Positions 25,883 to 33,526 of a DNA stretch of 55,110 nt are shown in pieces. The stretch is from Chloroflexota bacterium (GTDB taxonomy: Bacteria > Chloroflexota > Anaerolineae > Aggregatilineales > Phototrophicaceae). A program made the translations under genes and the position numbers. Position 1 is the first letter of the stretch, and each line of letters begins with the position of its first letter. The DNA is taken from assembly GCA_023430545.1 (NCBI GenBank), contig JAEZAF010000089.1:1-55110 (forward strand), given 5' to 3'. The notes under the pieces are model-generated. The model saw nothing but the letters and a program-made list of their open reading frames with translations. It ran no database searches and had not been told where the DNA came from.

Positions 25883-26207
25883 ATTTAAAAGCCATTTGGA
25901 ATTTGGTTTCCGGCGCATACAGGGCGCCATTGCAGGCAATGCGGCTCTGTCCGTACACAACAGGCAGGACGTAGGGACACGCTTATGATCTTTCACAAAT
26001 TACGACGGGGATCCTTTTTCGGGCACGATTCCGCTGTAGGGGCGACCCTGCGTGGTCGCCCGTTTTCTCCGTATTGAATGGTAAAACGACATCAGCGTGT
26101 CCGGCGCTTCTATAAGCTGTAGAGCAGGTTTTCTGAATGTTCAAATGGTTTTTTAGCATACGCGTATGTGCAAACGCAGCCCTGTAACGAGAAAGTGAAT
26201 TGAACGC
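25883..26207. other. 325-bp intergenic region with repeat hairpins
   Basis: No coding sequence is visible. It contains GCCATTGCAGGCAA (25926-25939), whose reverse complement recurs at 48312-48325, and the GGGCGACC hairpin at 26040-26061. The remainder, up to the kinase start at 26208, is AT-richer and probably holds the kinase promoter, though no convincing -35/-10 pair stands out. Confidence 0.6.
26040..26061. repeat. GGGCGACC hairpin, short-loop copy
   Basis: GGGCGACC (26040-26047), 6-nt loop CTGCGT, GGTCGCCC (26054-26061), then GTTTTC. The match with the 27315 copy covers arms and four of the six loop bases. The trailing T-run means that it could also terminate transcription. Confidence 0.75.
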
Positions 26208-27209
26208 ATGACAGAACGACTGTCAGAATGGATCGAACAGCTTTCCGGTCGCCGTGTGCTGGTGGTCGGAGATGTGATTCTGGATGAATACCTGATCGGC
26301 AGTGCCACCCGCATGAGCCGGGAGGCCCCGATTCCGGTCATCGAACTGGAAACGCGGCAGTACATCCCCGGTGGCGCAGCGAATCCATCAGCCAACATCG
26401 CCAGTTTGGGGAGTCAGGTACAGCAGATCGGTGTGATTGGTGATGACAGCGCCGGTCAGACACTCTGTGACGTTCTGAAGGTCAGAGGCATCGAGTCCAG
26501 TGGGCTGATTGTTGATGCCAGCCGCCCGACGACGGTCAAGAGCCGTATCATGGCGCAGATGGGGCTGCGTTTTCCACAGCAGCTTGCACGGCTGGACAGT
26601 CTGTCGCGGGAACCCGTGCGCGACGACATCGTGCAGCAGGTGCTTGAGACGATCGAGCAGCGTTTGACAGAGGCCGAGGCTGTGCTGCTGTCGGATTATC
26701 ACATCGGCCTGCTGACACAGGCGCTGGTCACACGCGTGCGTGAGCTGGCACAGGCCCGTAACCTGCCTCTGACGGCAGATGCGCAGGGCTATCTCGATAA
26801 ATATCACGGTTTTACGGTCGTCAAATGCAACGCCAACGAAGCCAGCGCCTATCTCAAGCGTCCACTGCACGCTGACGCAGATTTCGCGGCAGCAGCGGCG
26901 GACCTGCGCCAGCGGCTGGATCTTCGTGGCGCGATGGTCATCACACGCGGCGCAGACGGCGCGACACTGGCAGCAGCAGATGGCAGCACCGCTCACTGTC
27001 CCGCGCCAGAAGTCAGCGATGTCTATGATACGGTCGGCGCAGGCGATACCGCCATCGCCGTGCTGACACTGGCCGTCGCTGCTGGTGGCATCCCCTATGC
27101 AGACGCCGTCATGCTGGCAAATTATGCCAGCGGTCTGGTGGTGCGCCGCGTCGGCAACTACGCCCCCTCACTGGACGAACTGCGCGAGGCAGTCGAGGCC
27201 GGGGATTAA
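26208..27209 (+). CDS. PfkB-family carbohydrate kinase, RfaE1/HldE-kinase-like
   Basis: A 333-residue ribokinase-fold kinase. It carries VVGDVILDEYLIGSATRMSREAPIPV near the N-terminus, typical of the heptose-7-phosphate kinase (RfaE domain I) branch, then GGAANPSANIASLG (55-68), LLSDYHIG and the catalytic GAGDT (277-281, base D280). Within the branch the substrate is D-glycero-beta-D-manno-heptose 7-phosphate, but no heptose pathway gene or LPS gene accompanies it, so another sugar phosphate is possible. RfaE domain II (nucleotidyltransferase) is absent. It ends next to the GCA-rich dispersed element. Confidence 0.85.
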   Translation: MTERLSEWIEQLSGRRVLVVGDVILDEYLIGSATRMSREAPIPVIELETRQYIPGGAANPSANIASLGSQVQQIGVIGDDSAGQTLCDVLKVRGIESSGLIVDASRPTTVKSRIMAQMGLRFPQQLARLDSLSREPVRDDIVQQVLETIEQRLTEAEAVLLSDYHIGLLTQALVTRVRELAQARNLPLTADAQGYLDKYHGFTVVKCNANEASAYLKRPLHADADFAAAAADLRQRLDLRGAMVITRGADGATLAAADGSTAHCPAPEVSDVYDTVGAGDTAIAVLTLAVAAGGIPYADAVMLANYASGLVVRRVGNYAPSLDELREAVEAGD

Positions 27210-27314
27210 AGCGTTCCCACGTGCATCCATCATTTGAAAACTCTAACCGCACGCGCCGAACATCTGTGCTACACTATAGGCTTCTCGCACCTTAACATCG
27301 CTGACGGTCAGCAG

Positions 27315-27336
27315 GGGCGACCCTGTGTGGTCGCCC
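27315..27336. repeat. GGGCGACC hairpin within element A
   Basis: GGGCGACC (27315-27322), loop CTGTGT, GGTCGCCC (27329-27336). It is the same arms as at 26040 and 10776. Confidence 0.75.
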
Positions 27337-27468
27337 GCTATCCCGTTGTTGCAGCAACTGTAAGTGGCTACTAGCAGCACAAATTTTTTTGTGCGGCAGC
27401 AGCAGCAGCAGCAAGCCGATTTTGAACCTGAACACGCGTCAGCACGGCCCGATTGCAGCAATTTACTG

Positions 27469-27528
27469 CTGCAAAGTGCTGCAAAGTGCAGCAACCTGCT
27501 GCAACATTCTGCAACATTCTGCAACATG
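27469..27528. repeat. Six 10-bp tandem repeats (CTGCAAnnTG type)
   Basis: Units are CTGCAAAGTG twice, CAGCAACCTG once, CTGCAACATT twice and CTGCAACATG once, without interruption. The period is close to one DNA helical turn. It is not coding in any credible frame. Confidence 0.85.
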
Positions 27529-27538
27529 CACACACCGT

Positions 27539-29170
27539 CTACAGTTCGCTGGCAAGCGGCTCCAGCTCAACGACGACGCCTTCATTCGGACGCAGCTCCA
27601 GCGTGCGACCGTTCAGGGTTTCTTTACGGTCCATCAGTGTCGAGATGACGACCTCTCCAGCACGTGAGACTTCAACCGTCTGCGGATCGTCACTGAAGTT
27701 CAGGGCGACGAGCAGCGTCTGATCTCCGTGCTGACGCAGATAGACAAACGTGCCGTCCGGTGATTCCAGCGAACGATAATCGCCAATCGACAGCGCGGAC
27801 GACTGATTGCGATACCAGATCATCCGGCGGTAAAAGTTATAAATCGAAGTTGGGTCCTGGCTCTGAACAGCGACATTTCGTGTCTGGTAATCGTCCGAAA
27901 TCGGCAGCCACGGCTCGCCCGTCGTGAAACCCGCGCCCTTGCTGGCATCCCATTGGACGGGTGTGCGGCAGCCATCACGACTGCGTTCCGCGCCGAGGAT
28001 CACACCCTGCGGGTCGCGGATCATGTGCGGCGGGATGATGCCCTCTTCCATGCCGATTTCGTCGCCATTGTAGAGCGTAGGTGTGCCGCGCAGTGTGAGC
28101 AGCAGCATCCCGGCAGTGCGGGCATTCCGTGCGCCGTGACGCGTAGCGAGGCGCTTGGTGTCGTGGTTGCCGAGGACGTAATTCGGCCATGCGTAGTCGG
28201 GGATAACCGACTCCATCAGCTCAACATCCGCGCGAAAAGCGGCGGCGTCCCAGTCGGGCATCCGCAGCAGCCGGAAGTTGAACGGGATGTGGAATTCGTC
28301 AGACTCATTTTCGCCGTAATAGCTGGCCCACCGGCGGACATCTTCCATGAAGATCTCCCCGACGCCGACAATGTCGCCATAGGAGTCAAACAGGCGGCGG
28401 AAGTCACGCATGATGTCATGGACTTCAGGCTGGTCGGTATCATAGACATGCTGCTGATACATGAAGGTGTCCAGCGCTTCATGATCGACAATGATGTCGT
28501 CACGCAGTGGGTTATCCAGCAGATCGGGATGCTTGAGGATCATATGCACCACATCCATCCGGAAGCCATCGACGCCGCGATCCAGCCAGAATTTGAGCAC
28601 GTCCATCATCGCGCTGTAGACTTCGGGATTGCGCCAGTTCAGGTCCGGCTGTGCCTTGTCGAACAGGTGCAGGTAATACTGGCCGGTGTGTTCGTCCCAT
28701 TCCCAGGCGGAGCCGCCGAACCAGCTTCCCCAGTTGTTAGGGGCGCTGCCATCTGGCTTGGCATCCCGCCAGATGTACCAGTCGCGTTTGGGGTTGTCGC
28801 GGCTGCTGCGGGACTCTTTAAACCACGCATGCTCACTGCTGGTGTGGTTCGGAACATAGTCAATGATGATCCTGATCCCGCGTCGGTGCGCTTCAGCCAC
28901 AAGGCGGTCGAACGTCTCAAGATCGCCGAACATCGGATCAACATTGCAGTAATCGGCGACATCGTAGCCGAAATCTGCCATCGGTGAGGGATAAAAGGGG
29001 CTGAGCCAGATCGCGGTAACGCCCAGGGAATTCGGGGTGCCATCGTTGAGAAAATCAAGACGGTCGATCACACCCTGAAGATCACCGATGCCGTCGCCGT
29101 TGCTGTCCTGAAAGCTGCGCGGGTAAATCTGATAGACAATGCCCCGCTTCCACCATGGTGCTGTGTCCAT
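27539..29170 (-). CDS. GH13 alpha-glucosidase (oligo-1,6-glucosidase type)
   Basis: A 543-residue alpha-amylase-family enzyme of the GH13 oligosaccharide-hydrolase branch. Conserved regions: DYVPNHTS (104-111), DGFRMDVV with nucleophile D206, VGVGEIFME with acid/base E272, and LGNHDTKR with D337. DSNGDGIGDL (22-31) is the calcium-type loop of this subfamily. The C-terminal beta domain (about 465-543) is present. It hydrolyses alpha-1,4 or 1,6 glucosidic bonds of short oligosaccharides; the absence of a signal peptide indicates a cytoplasmic enzyme. AAGGAG precedes the ATG. No sugar transporter is adjacent. Confidence 0.92.
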   Translation of the reverse strand: MDTAPWWKRGIVYQIYPRSFQDSNGDGIGDLQGVIDRLDFLNDGTPNSLGVTAIWLSPFYPSPMADFGYDVADYCNVDPMFGDLETFDRLVAEAHRRGIRIIIDYVPNHTSSEHAWFKESRSSRDNPKRDWYIWRDAKPDGSAPNNWGSWFGGSAWEWDEHTGQYYLHLFDKAQPDLNWRNPEVYSAMMDVLKFWLDRGVDGFRMDVVHMILKHPDLLDNPLRDDIIVDHEALDTFMYQQHVYDTDQPEVHDIMRDFRRLFDSYGDIVGVGEIFMEDVRRWASYYGENESDEFHIPFNFRLLRMPDWDAAAFRADVELMESVIPDYAWPNYVLGNHDTKRLATRHGARNARTAGMLLLTLRGTPTLYNGDEIGMEEGIIPPHMIRDPQGVILGAERSRDGCRTPVQWDASKGAGFTTGEPWLPISDDYQTRNVAVQSQDPTSIYNFYRRMIWYRNQSSALSIGDYRSLESPDGTFVYLRQHGDQTLLVALNFSDDPQTVEVSRAGEVVISTLMDRKETLNGRTLELRPNEGVVVELEPLASEL

Positions 29171-29301
29171 ACAATCTCCTTGTGGTTGGATAAGCCAAAA
29201 TGAAAGACGCCGGGTGACCGTATGTTCGCATCAGCAGGGCGTCTTTCGTAACACATGTTGTAATAAAACCAAATGCAATCAGACCAGTCAGCTTGACCGG
29301 C

Positions 29302-31203
29302 TTAGTCTTCCAGTGTACTCAGGTCGCCTTCCGGCAGGCCCTGTGCGCGGGCCTTGAGCACACGGCGCATGATCTTGCCGGAGCGTGTCTTGGGCAGCGC
29401 CGGGACGAACTCCAGCCGGGACGGAACGGCAATCGGGCCAATCGTCTCGCGGACGTGCTGCTTCAGCTCATCCGCCAGTGCTTCGCTTCCGGTCTGGCCT
29501 TCAACCAGAATACAGTAAGCGTAGATCACGCTTCCGCGCACATCGTCCGGCACACCGATCACGGCGGCTTCGGCCACCGCTGGATGGCTGACAAGGCTGG
29601 ATTCGATCTCCGCCGTGCCGAGGCGATAGCCGCTGACCTTGATCACATCATCAATACGGCCAATGACCCAGATGTAACCGTCATCATCGCGGCGGGCCGA
29701 ATCCCCTGCCAGATACCAGCCATAGTGCGAATACGCGCTCCAGTACTGGCTGACATAGCGGTCAGGGTCGCCGTAAACGGTGCGCAGCATCCCCGGCCAC
29801 GGGCGCTTGACGACCAGAAAGCCATCGACATTGGGCGGGCAGGTATTCCCCTCTTCATCGACAACATCGATGTCGATACCGGGGAAGGGACGGGTTGCAC
29901 TGCCGGGTTTGAGCGGGACACTGGGCATCGGTGTGATCATGAATCCGCCGGTCTCGGTCTGCCACCATGTATCCATGACCGGGCAGCGACCGCCGCCGAT
30001 CACGTTGTAGTACCACTTCCACGCCTCAGGGTTGATCGGCTCACCGACGCTGCCGAGCAGACGCAGGCTGGAGAGATCGTGCTTTGCCGGAAGCTCATCC
30101 CCATAGCGCATCAGGCCGCGAATGGCGGTCGGCGCGACGTATAGGATCGTCACCTTGTAATCGGCGACGATCTGCCACCAGCGATCCGGTGCGGGATAGG
30201 TAGGTGCGCCTTCGTACAGAACGCTGGTCGCACCGAGGATCAGCGGGGCGTAGACGATATAGCTGTGACCAGTGACCCAGCCCGGATCGGCGGCGCACCA
30301 GTAGACATCATCGGGCCGGATGTCGAAGACCCAGCTCAGTGTGGTTGAGGTGTAGACCTGATAACCGCCGTGCGTGTGCAGGATTCCCTTCGGTTTGCCG
30401 GTCGTGCCGCTGGTGTAGAGGATATACAGCGGATCTTCGGCATCCATCACTTCGGTTTCGGCTTCGGGGCTGGCGTCGGCCATCAGATCGTGATACCAGT
30501 GATCACGGCCTTCGACCATGTTCACATCATGCGCGGTACGCTTGACGACCACCACTTGCTCGACGTATTCCGACTGCTGTAGGGCATGGTCGGTGATTTC
30601 CTTCAACTGGACGATTTTGCCACGCAGCCATGCGCCGTCACAGGTGACGAGCACACGGCTCTTGGCATCGTTGATACGGTCGGCCAGCGATTTCTCGGAA
30701 AATCCCCCGTAGACCACACTGTGCGGTGCACCGATTTTGGCACAGGCCAGCATCGCCACGAGGATTTCTGGAACACGCCCCATGTAGATGGTAACGGTGT
30801 CGCCTTTTTTGACGCCGAGTGACTTCAGCACGTTGACGAATTTACATACCTCGGTGTAAAGCTCGCCGTAGGTAATAGTGCGTTTGTCGTCGGGTTCACC
30901 CTGCCAGTAGTAGGCCACTTTGTCCCGGACGGCAGTCTTCTGATGGCGATCCAGCGCATTGAGGACGATATTGGTCTTGCCCCCGGTAAACCATTTGTAG
31001 AAAGGCGCGTTACTGGCGTCCAGCACCTGATCCCAGCGCTCAAACCACTCGAGCGTTTCGGCCCGTTTCGCCCAGAAGGCTTCGATGTCCTGCATGGACT
31101 CCGCGTAGACGCTGTCATAGTCGCGGATGATAGCATTCTCGATGATCGCCGGATCAGGATGGAACCACTCATCAGTGGTAAGGTTAAAAGTCTCATCAGT
31201 CAT
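29302..31203 (-). CDS. acs: Acetyl-coenzyme A synthetase
   Basis: A 633-residue AMP-forming ligase that activates acetate to acetyl-CoA through acetyl-AMP. It has the full family architecture: the N-terminal ACAS_N region (residues about 25-80), the P-loop-like ILYTSGTTGKPKG (about 262-274), DTWWQTETGGFMI (acetate/AMP site), the hinge and YxxGD segment (GWYLAGDSARRDDDGYIWVIGRIDDVIKVSGYRLG), and the C-terminal KTRSGKIMRR with catalytic, acetylation-regulated K610. Length and motifs match Acs rather than longer-chain ligases. AAGGA lies upstream of the ATG. Monocistronic. Confidence 0.95.
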   Translation of the reverse strand: MTDETFNLTTDEWFHPDPAIIENAIIRDYDSVYAESMQDIEAFWAKRAETLEWFERWDQVLDASNAPFYKWFTGGKTNIVLNALDRHQKTAVRDKVAYYWQGEPDDKRTITYGELYTEVCKFVNVLKSLGVKKGDTVTIYMGRVPEILVAMLACAKIGAPHSVVYGGFSEKSLADRINDAKSRVLVTCDGAWLRGKIVQLKEITDHALQQSEYVEQVVVVKRTAHDVNMVEGRDHWYHDLMADASPEAETEVMDAEDPLYILYTSGTTGKPKGILHTHGGYQVYTSTTLSWVFDIRPDDVYWCAADPGWVTGHSYIVYAPLILGATSVLYEGAPTYPAPDRWWQIVADYKVTILYVAPTAIRGLMRYGDELPAKHDLSSLRLLGSVGEPINPEAWKWYYNVIGGGRCPVMDTWWQTETGGFMITPMPSVPLKPGSATRPFPGIDIDVVDEEGNTCPPNVDGFLVVKRPWPGMLRTVYGDPDRYVSQYWSAYSHYGWYLAGDSARRDDDGYIWVIGRIDDVIKVSGYRLGTAEIESSLVSHPAVAEAAVIGVPDDVRGSVIYAYCILVEGQTGSEALADELKQHVRETIGPIAVPSRLEFVPALPKTRSGKIMRRVLKARAQGLPEGDLSTLED

Positions 31204-31383
31204 AGAAAATTGTCCTTCTTTTATTCAAAATCTGTACTTAAGTGTGAACCGCCCTCTGATTTTGGCGTCTCTGCTGTATCCCTCCAGCATTCCCCATGCA
31301 GGCTGTCATCCATATCGCGACCGATGTCCGTCACGCTTTGGATGACACTATAGACCTGCATACTATCGCTTGCGATGGGTAAT

Positions 31384-32313
31384 TTAACGCCGGAAGAGGC
31401 TTTTGGCAAAGAACCAGACATTCGCCGGGCGCTCGGCAAGGCGGCGCATGAAGTAGGGATACCACGCCTCTCCAAACGGGACATAGACGCGCATTTTGTA
31501 GCCTTCACCAGCCAGTTCGTGCTGGCGCTGTGAGCGGATGCCATACAGCATCTGGAACTCATAGCGGTCAGGTGAAACGCCAGATTTCTGGATGCTCTGC
31601 TGTGCGGCCTGAATCATATTCTCGTCGTGCGTGGCGATACACAGATAGGCATCGGTTGGCGCGGTGAGGTATTCATCCACAATCCGGACGTACTGCTGAT
31701 CGACATCGGCCTTTTCCGGGAAGGCGACCGACGCTGGTTCGAGATAGGCTCCCTTGCAGATGCGGATGTGAGTATTCGGCTCCTGTGCAAGAGTACGCAT
31801 ATCTTCCAGACTGCGATAGAGATAAGCCTGAATCACGGTGCCGACGTTATGGAAGCCGTACTCGTCGCGCATGGTACGGTAGATTTGCAGGGTCTTTTCG
31901 GTGTAGTCGCTGCTCTCCATATCGATCGTGACAGGGATATTGCCCCGTGACTGCGCTTCCGTCAGGATGTGACGCAGATTGGTGACACCCAGTTCCTCGC
32001 TGATGTCGAGGCCAAGATGCGTCAGTTTAAGCGAGATACTGGCCTGAAGGCCGTGCTGCTCGATCTGACGGAGGATGTCGCGGTAGGTGGAGACGACCTC
32101 TTCAGTATCGGCGGCGCTGGCGACACTTTCGCCGAGGTAGTCAAGCGTCACCAGCAGGCCGGACGTATTGAGGGCGCGGGTGGCTTCAACTGCTTCCTGA
32201 AGGGTCTCACCAGCGACGAAACGGCTTGCGACCCGCTTTGCAACGCCAAGATTGCTCATGATACCGCGTGCCCAGCCAGCAACTGATAAATAGAGTAAAA
32301 ACCGTCTTAGCAT
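31384..32313 (-). CDS. Proline dehydrogenase
   Basis: A 309-residue FAD-dependent PRODH barrel that oxidises proline to pyrroline-5-carboxylate. Typical segments: ISLKLTHLGLDIS, IPVTIDMESSDYTEKTL, VGTVIQAYLYRSLEDM, RICKGAYLEPASVAFP, IATHDENMI, and YEFQMLYGIRSQRQHELAGEGYKMRVYVPFGEAWYPYFMRRLAERP with the substrate-binding Arg pair. It is a monofunctional short form; the partner P5C dehydrogenase is not in the window. Of three clustered starts I chose the ATG at 32313, where AAGGAG lies eight bases upstream. Confidence 0.92.
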   Translation of the reverse strand: MLRRFLLYLSVAGWARGIMSNLGVAKRVASRFVAGETLQEAVEATRALNTSGLLVTLDYLGESVASAADTEEVVSTYRDILRQIEQHGLQASISLKLTHLGLDISEELGVTNLRHILTEAQSRGNIPVTIDMESSDYTEKTLQIYRTMRDEYGFHNVGTVIQAYLYRSLEDMRTLAQEPNTHIRICKGAYLEPASVAFPEKADVDQQYVRIVDEYLTAPTDAYLCIATHDENMIQAAQQSIQKSGVSPDRYEFQMLYGIRSQRQHELAGEGYKMRVYVPFGEAWYPYFMRRLAERPANVWFFAKSLFRR

Positions 32314-32450
32314 CCGCATCACTCCTTATAGTGAAGATCATTTGATCGCTGAGTCTGCCTGAAGCGTGGGCAGCAGACAGGTTGGGCGAACCTTGTCCGT
32401 GAAATGGTGTTCAGGCCACCTCATCGAGTGTGTAGTTTAATGCAGAACAA

Positions 32451-32480
32451 AACAAAAATCCCTTATGGGAATAAGGGATT
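32451..32480 (-). terminator. Rho-independent terminator of surE
   Basis: On the minus strand AATCCCTTAT and ATAAGGGATT (10-bp perfect stem, 4-nt loop) are followed by TTTGTTTTG. It lies 47 bp after the surE stop. Confidence 0.85.
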
Positions 32481-32526
32481 GCTGAGAGTGCAGATAATTG
32501 TATTACGTAAGGCCGGTGCTGTACCG

Positions 32527-33366
32527 TTACTTGCGTGCGCCGTTTGTCTGACCGACCGTCGGGGTGATCATCTCTTCAAGGCGATAAAGATCAGTGCGCG
32601 AGGTCATGTCGAGGCTGATGGGTGTCACAGAGACGACCTTATCGACCAGGATAGCATAGACATCGGAGTCTGGTTCCGCTTTTTGAGGGTCGAGCTGGAA
32701 TTTATAGCCAAGCTGACCAGGGTCTTCAAGTGCCGCACGTTCCGGTCGGGTAGGCCAGTAGACACGACGGCGGGAAAGACGTGTCATGCGCCATGCAGTC
32801 TCGGGCGTAGCATCGATCGGGACATCGATCTTGAGAATATCGACATCGTCGGGGCGCTTCGCGCTAAGCATCCATTCCCCGAACAGACGCGCAAAGTAGG
32901 CGGCGGCGCTGAAATCGACACTGGGCGAATAGGTCAGGTGCAGATCCTTGGCGGTCTGCTGAGAGACAGCGATCGCCGGAATATCAAGGCTGGCGGCTTC
33001 CAGTGCCGCGCCGACCGTGCCGGAAATGGTCACGCCGTTACCCGTGTTCTCGCCATAATTGATACCAGACACGACCAGTGCTGGAAGATCCTGCGCCAGT
33101 TCCAGAACGCCGTGCTGCACAGCCTGTGCCGGAGTGCCATCGACTCCGTAGACGGTGTATTCCGCATCACCGATCAGTAGCTGACGGGTATAGATATGGC
33201 CTTTGCTGGCAACAGGCAGACTGCGGCCCATGCCGGACTGCTGTTCCTGAGGGGCGACGACCAGAATTTCGCCGAGATCGGCGAAGGCATGCGCTGCGGC
33301 CCACAGACCCGGAGATCCGATGCCGTCGTCGTTGGTAAAGAGAATGATTGGGCGCTGCTCAGACAT
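32527..33366 (-). CDS. surE: 5'/3'-nucleotidase SurE
   Basis: A 279-residue survival protein, a metal-dependent nucleoside monophosphatase. The N-terminal ILFTNDDGIGSPG holds the paired Asp metal ligands. VVAPQEQQSGMGRSLPV carries the conserved Ser/Gly loop, and VVSGINYGENTGNGVTISGTVGAALEA contains the Asn ligand and phosphate site. The C-terminal half forms the tetramerisation/acidic region and is longer than in E. coli SurE (253 aa). Among the tandem GTG/ATG starts the ATG at 33366 is preferred. An unusual 12-bp inverted repeat sits about 90 bp upstream. Confidence 0.93.
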   Translation of the reverse strand: MSEQRPIILFTNDDGIGSPGLWAAAHAFADLGEILVVAPQEQQSGMGRSLPVASKGHIYTRQLLIGDAEYTVYGVDGTPAQAVQHGVLELAQDLPALVVSGINYGENTGNGVTISGTVGAALEAASLDIPAIAVSQQTAKDLHLTYSPSVDFSAAAYFARLFGEWMLSAKRPDDVDILKIDVPIDATPETAWRMTRLSRRRVYWPTRPERAALEDPGQLGYKFQLDPQKAEPDSDVYAILVDKVVSVTPISLDMTSRTDLYRLEEMITPTVGQTNGARK

Positions 33367-33453
33367 CACAAACCTGAATTTCAGACTGGCACCGGTAATC
33401 GCAAAATTGAAATCCCGGCGCTCGGATAAGAGAGAGGCTTTTCAGCCTAGCAC

Positions 33454-33482
33454 AAATGCGTTAACAACACGTTAACGCATTT
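33454..33482. promoter_or_regulatory. 12-bp perfect inverted repeat upstream of surE
   Basis: AAATGCGTTAAC (33454-33465), 5-nt spacer, GTTAACGCATTT (33471-33482). It could be a regulator-binding site for surE or a weak terminator for the upstream membrane-protein gene. No proper T-run follows on the minus strand, which favours an operator. Confidence 0.5.
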
Positions 33483-33526
33483 CGCCACCTTTTTGATACC
33501 TGAAGGCCAGTACTTTTATCGATAGA

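Larger units (their letters stand above)
27233..27528. repeat. Dispersed GCA-rich element, copy A
   Basis: A non-coding element between the convergent kinase and glucosidase genes. Blocks shared with copy B (48414-48700): TTTGAAAA...AACCGCAC (27233 on), a TGC-TACACT extended -10-like box (27267-27275), GCACCTTAACAT (27287-27298), CGTTGTTGCAGCA (27344 on), a GCACA/TGTGC hairpin enclosing seven Ts, and an exact (GCA)6 tract ending AAGC (27374-27416 as a block). Copy A also has a GGGCGACC hairpin (27315-27336) and six 10-bp tandem units (27469-27528). It reaches to 10 bp from the glucosidase stop codon. Confidence 0.8.

Noticed and set aside
27243..27667. Several open frames across the GCA-rich element A, including Cys- or Gln-rich peptides
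   Set aside because: They arise from reading (GCA)n and 10-bp repeats in different frames; no ribosome site, no sensible composition, and the same happens in copy B.
29283..29299. CCAGTCA-GCT-TGACCGG near-palindrome after acs as terminator
   Set aside because: One mismatch in the stem and no T-run follows on the acs strand.
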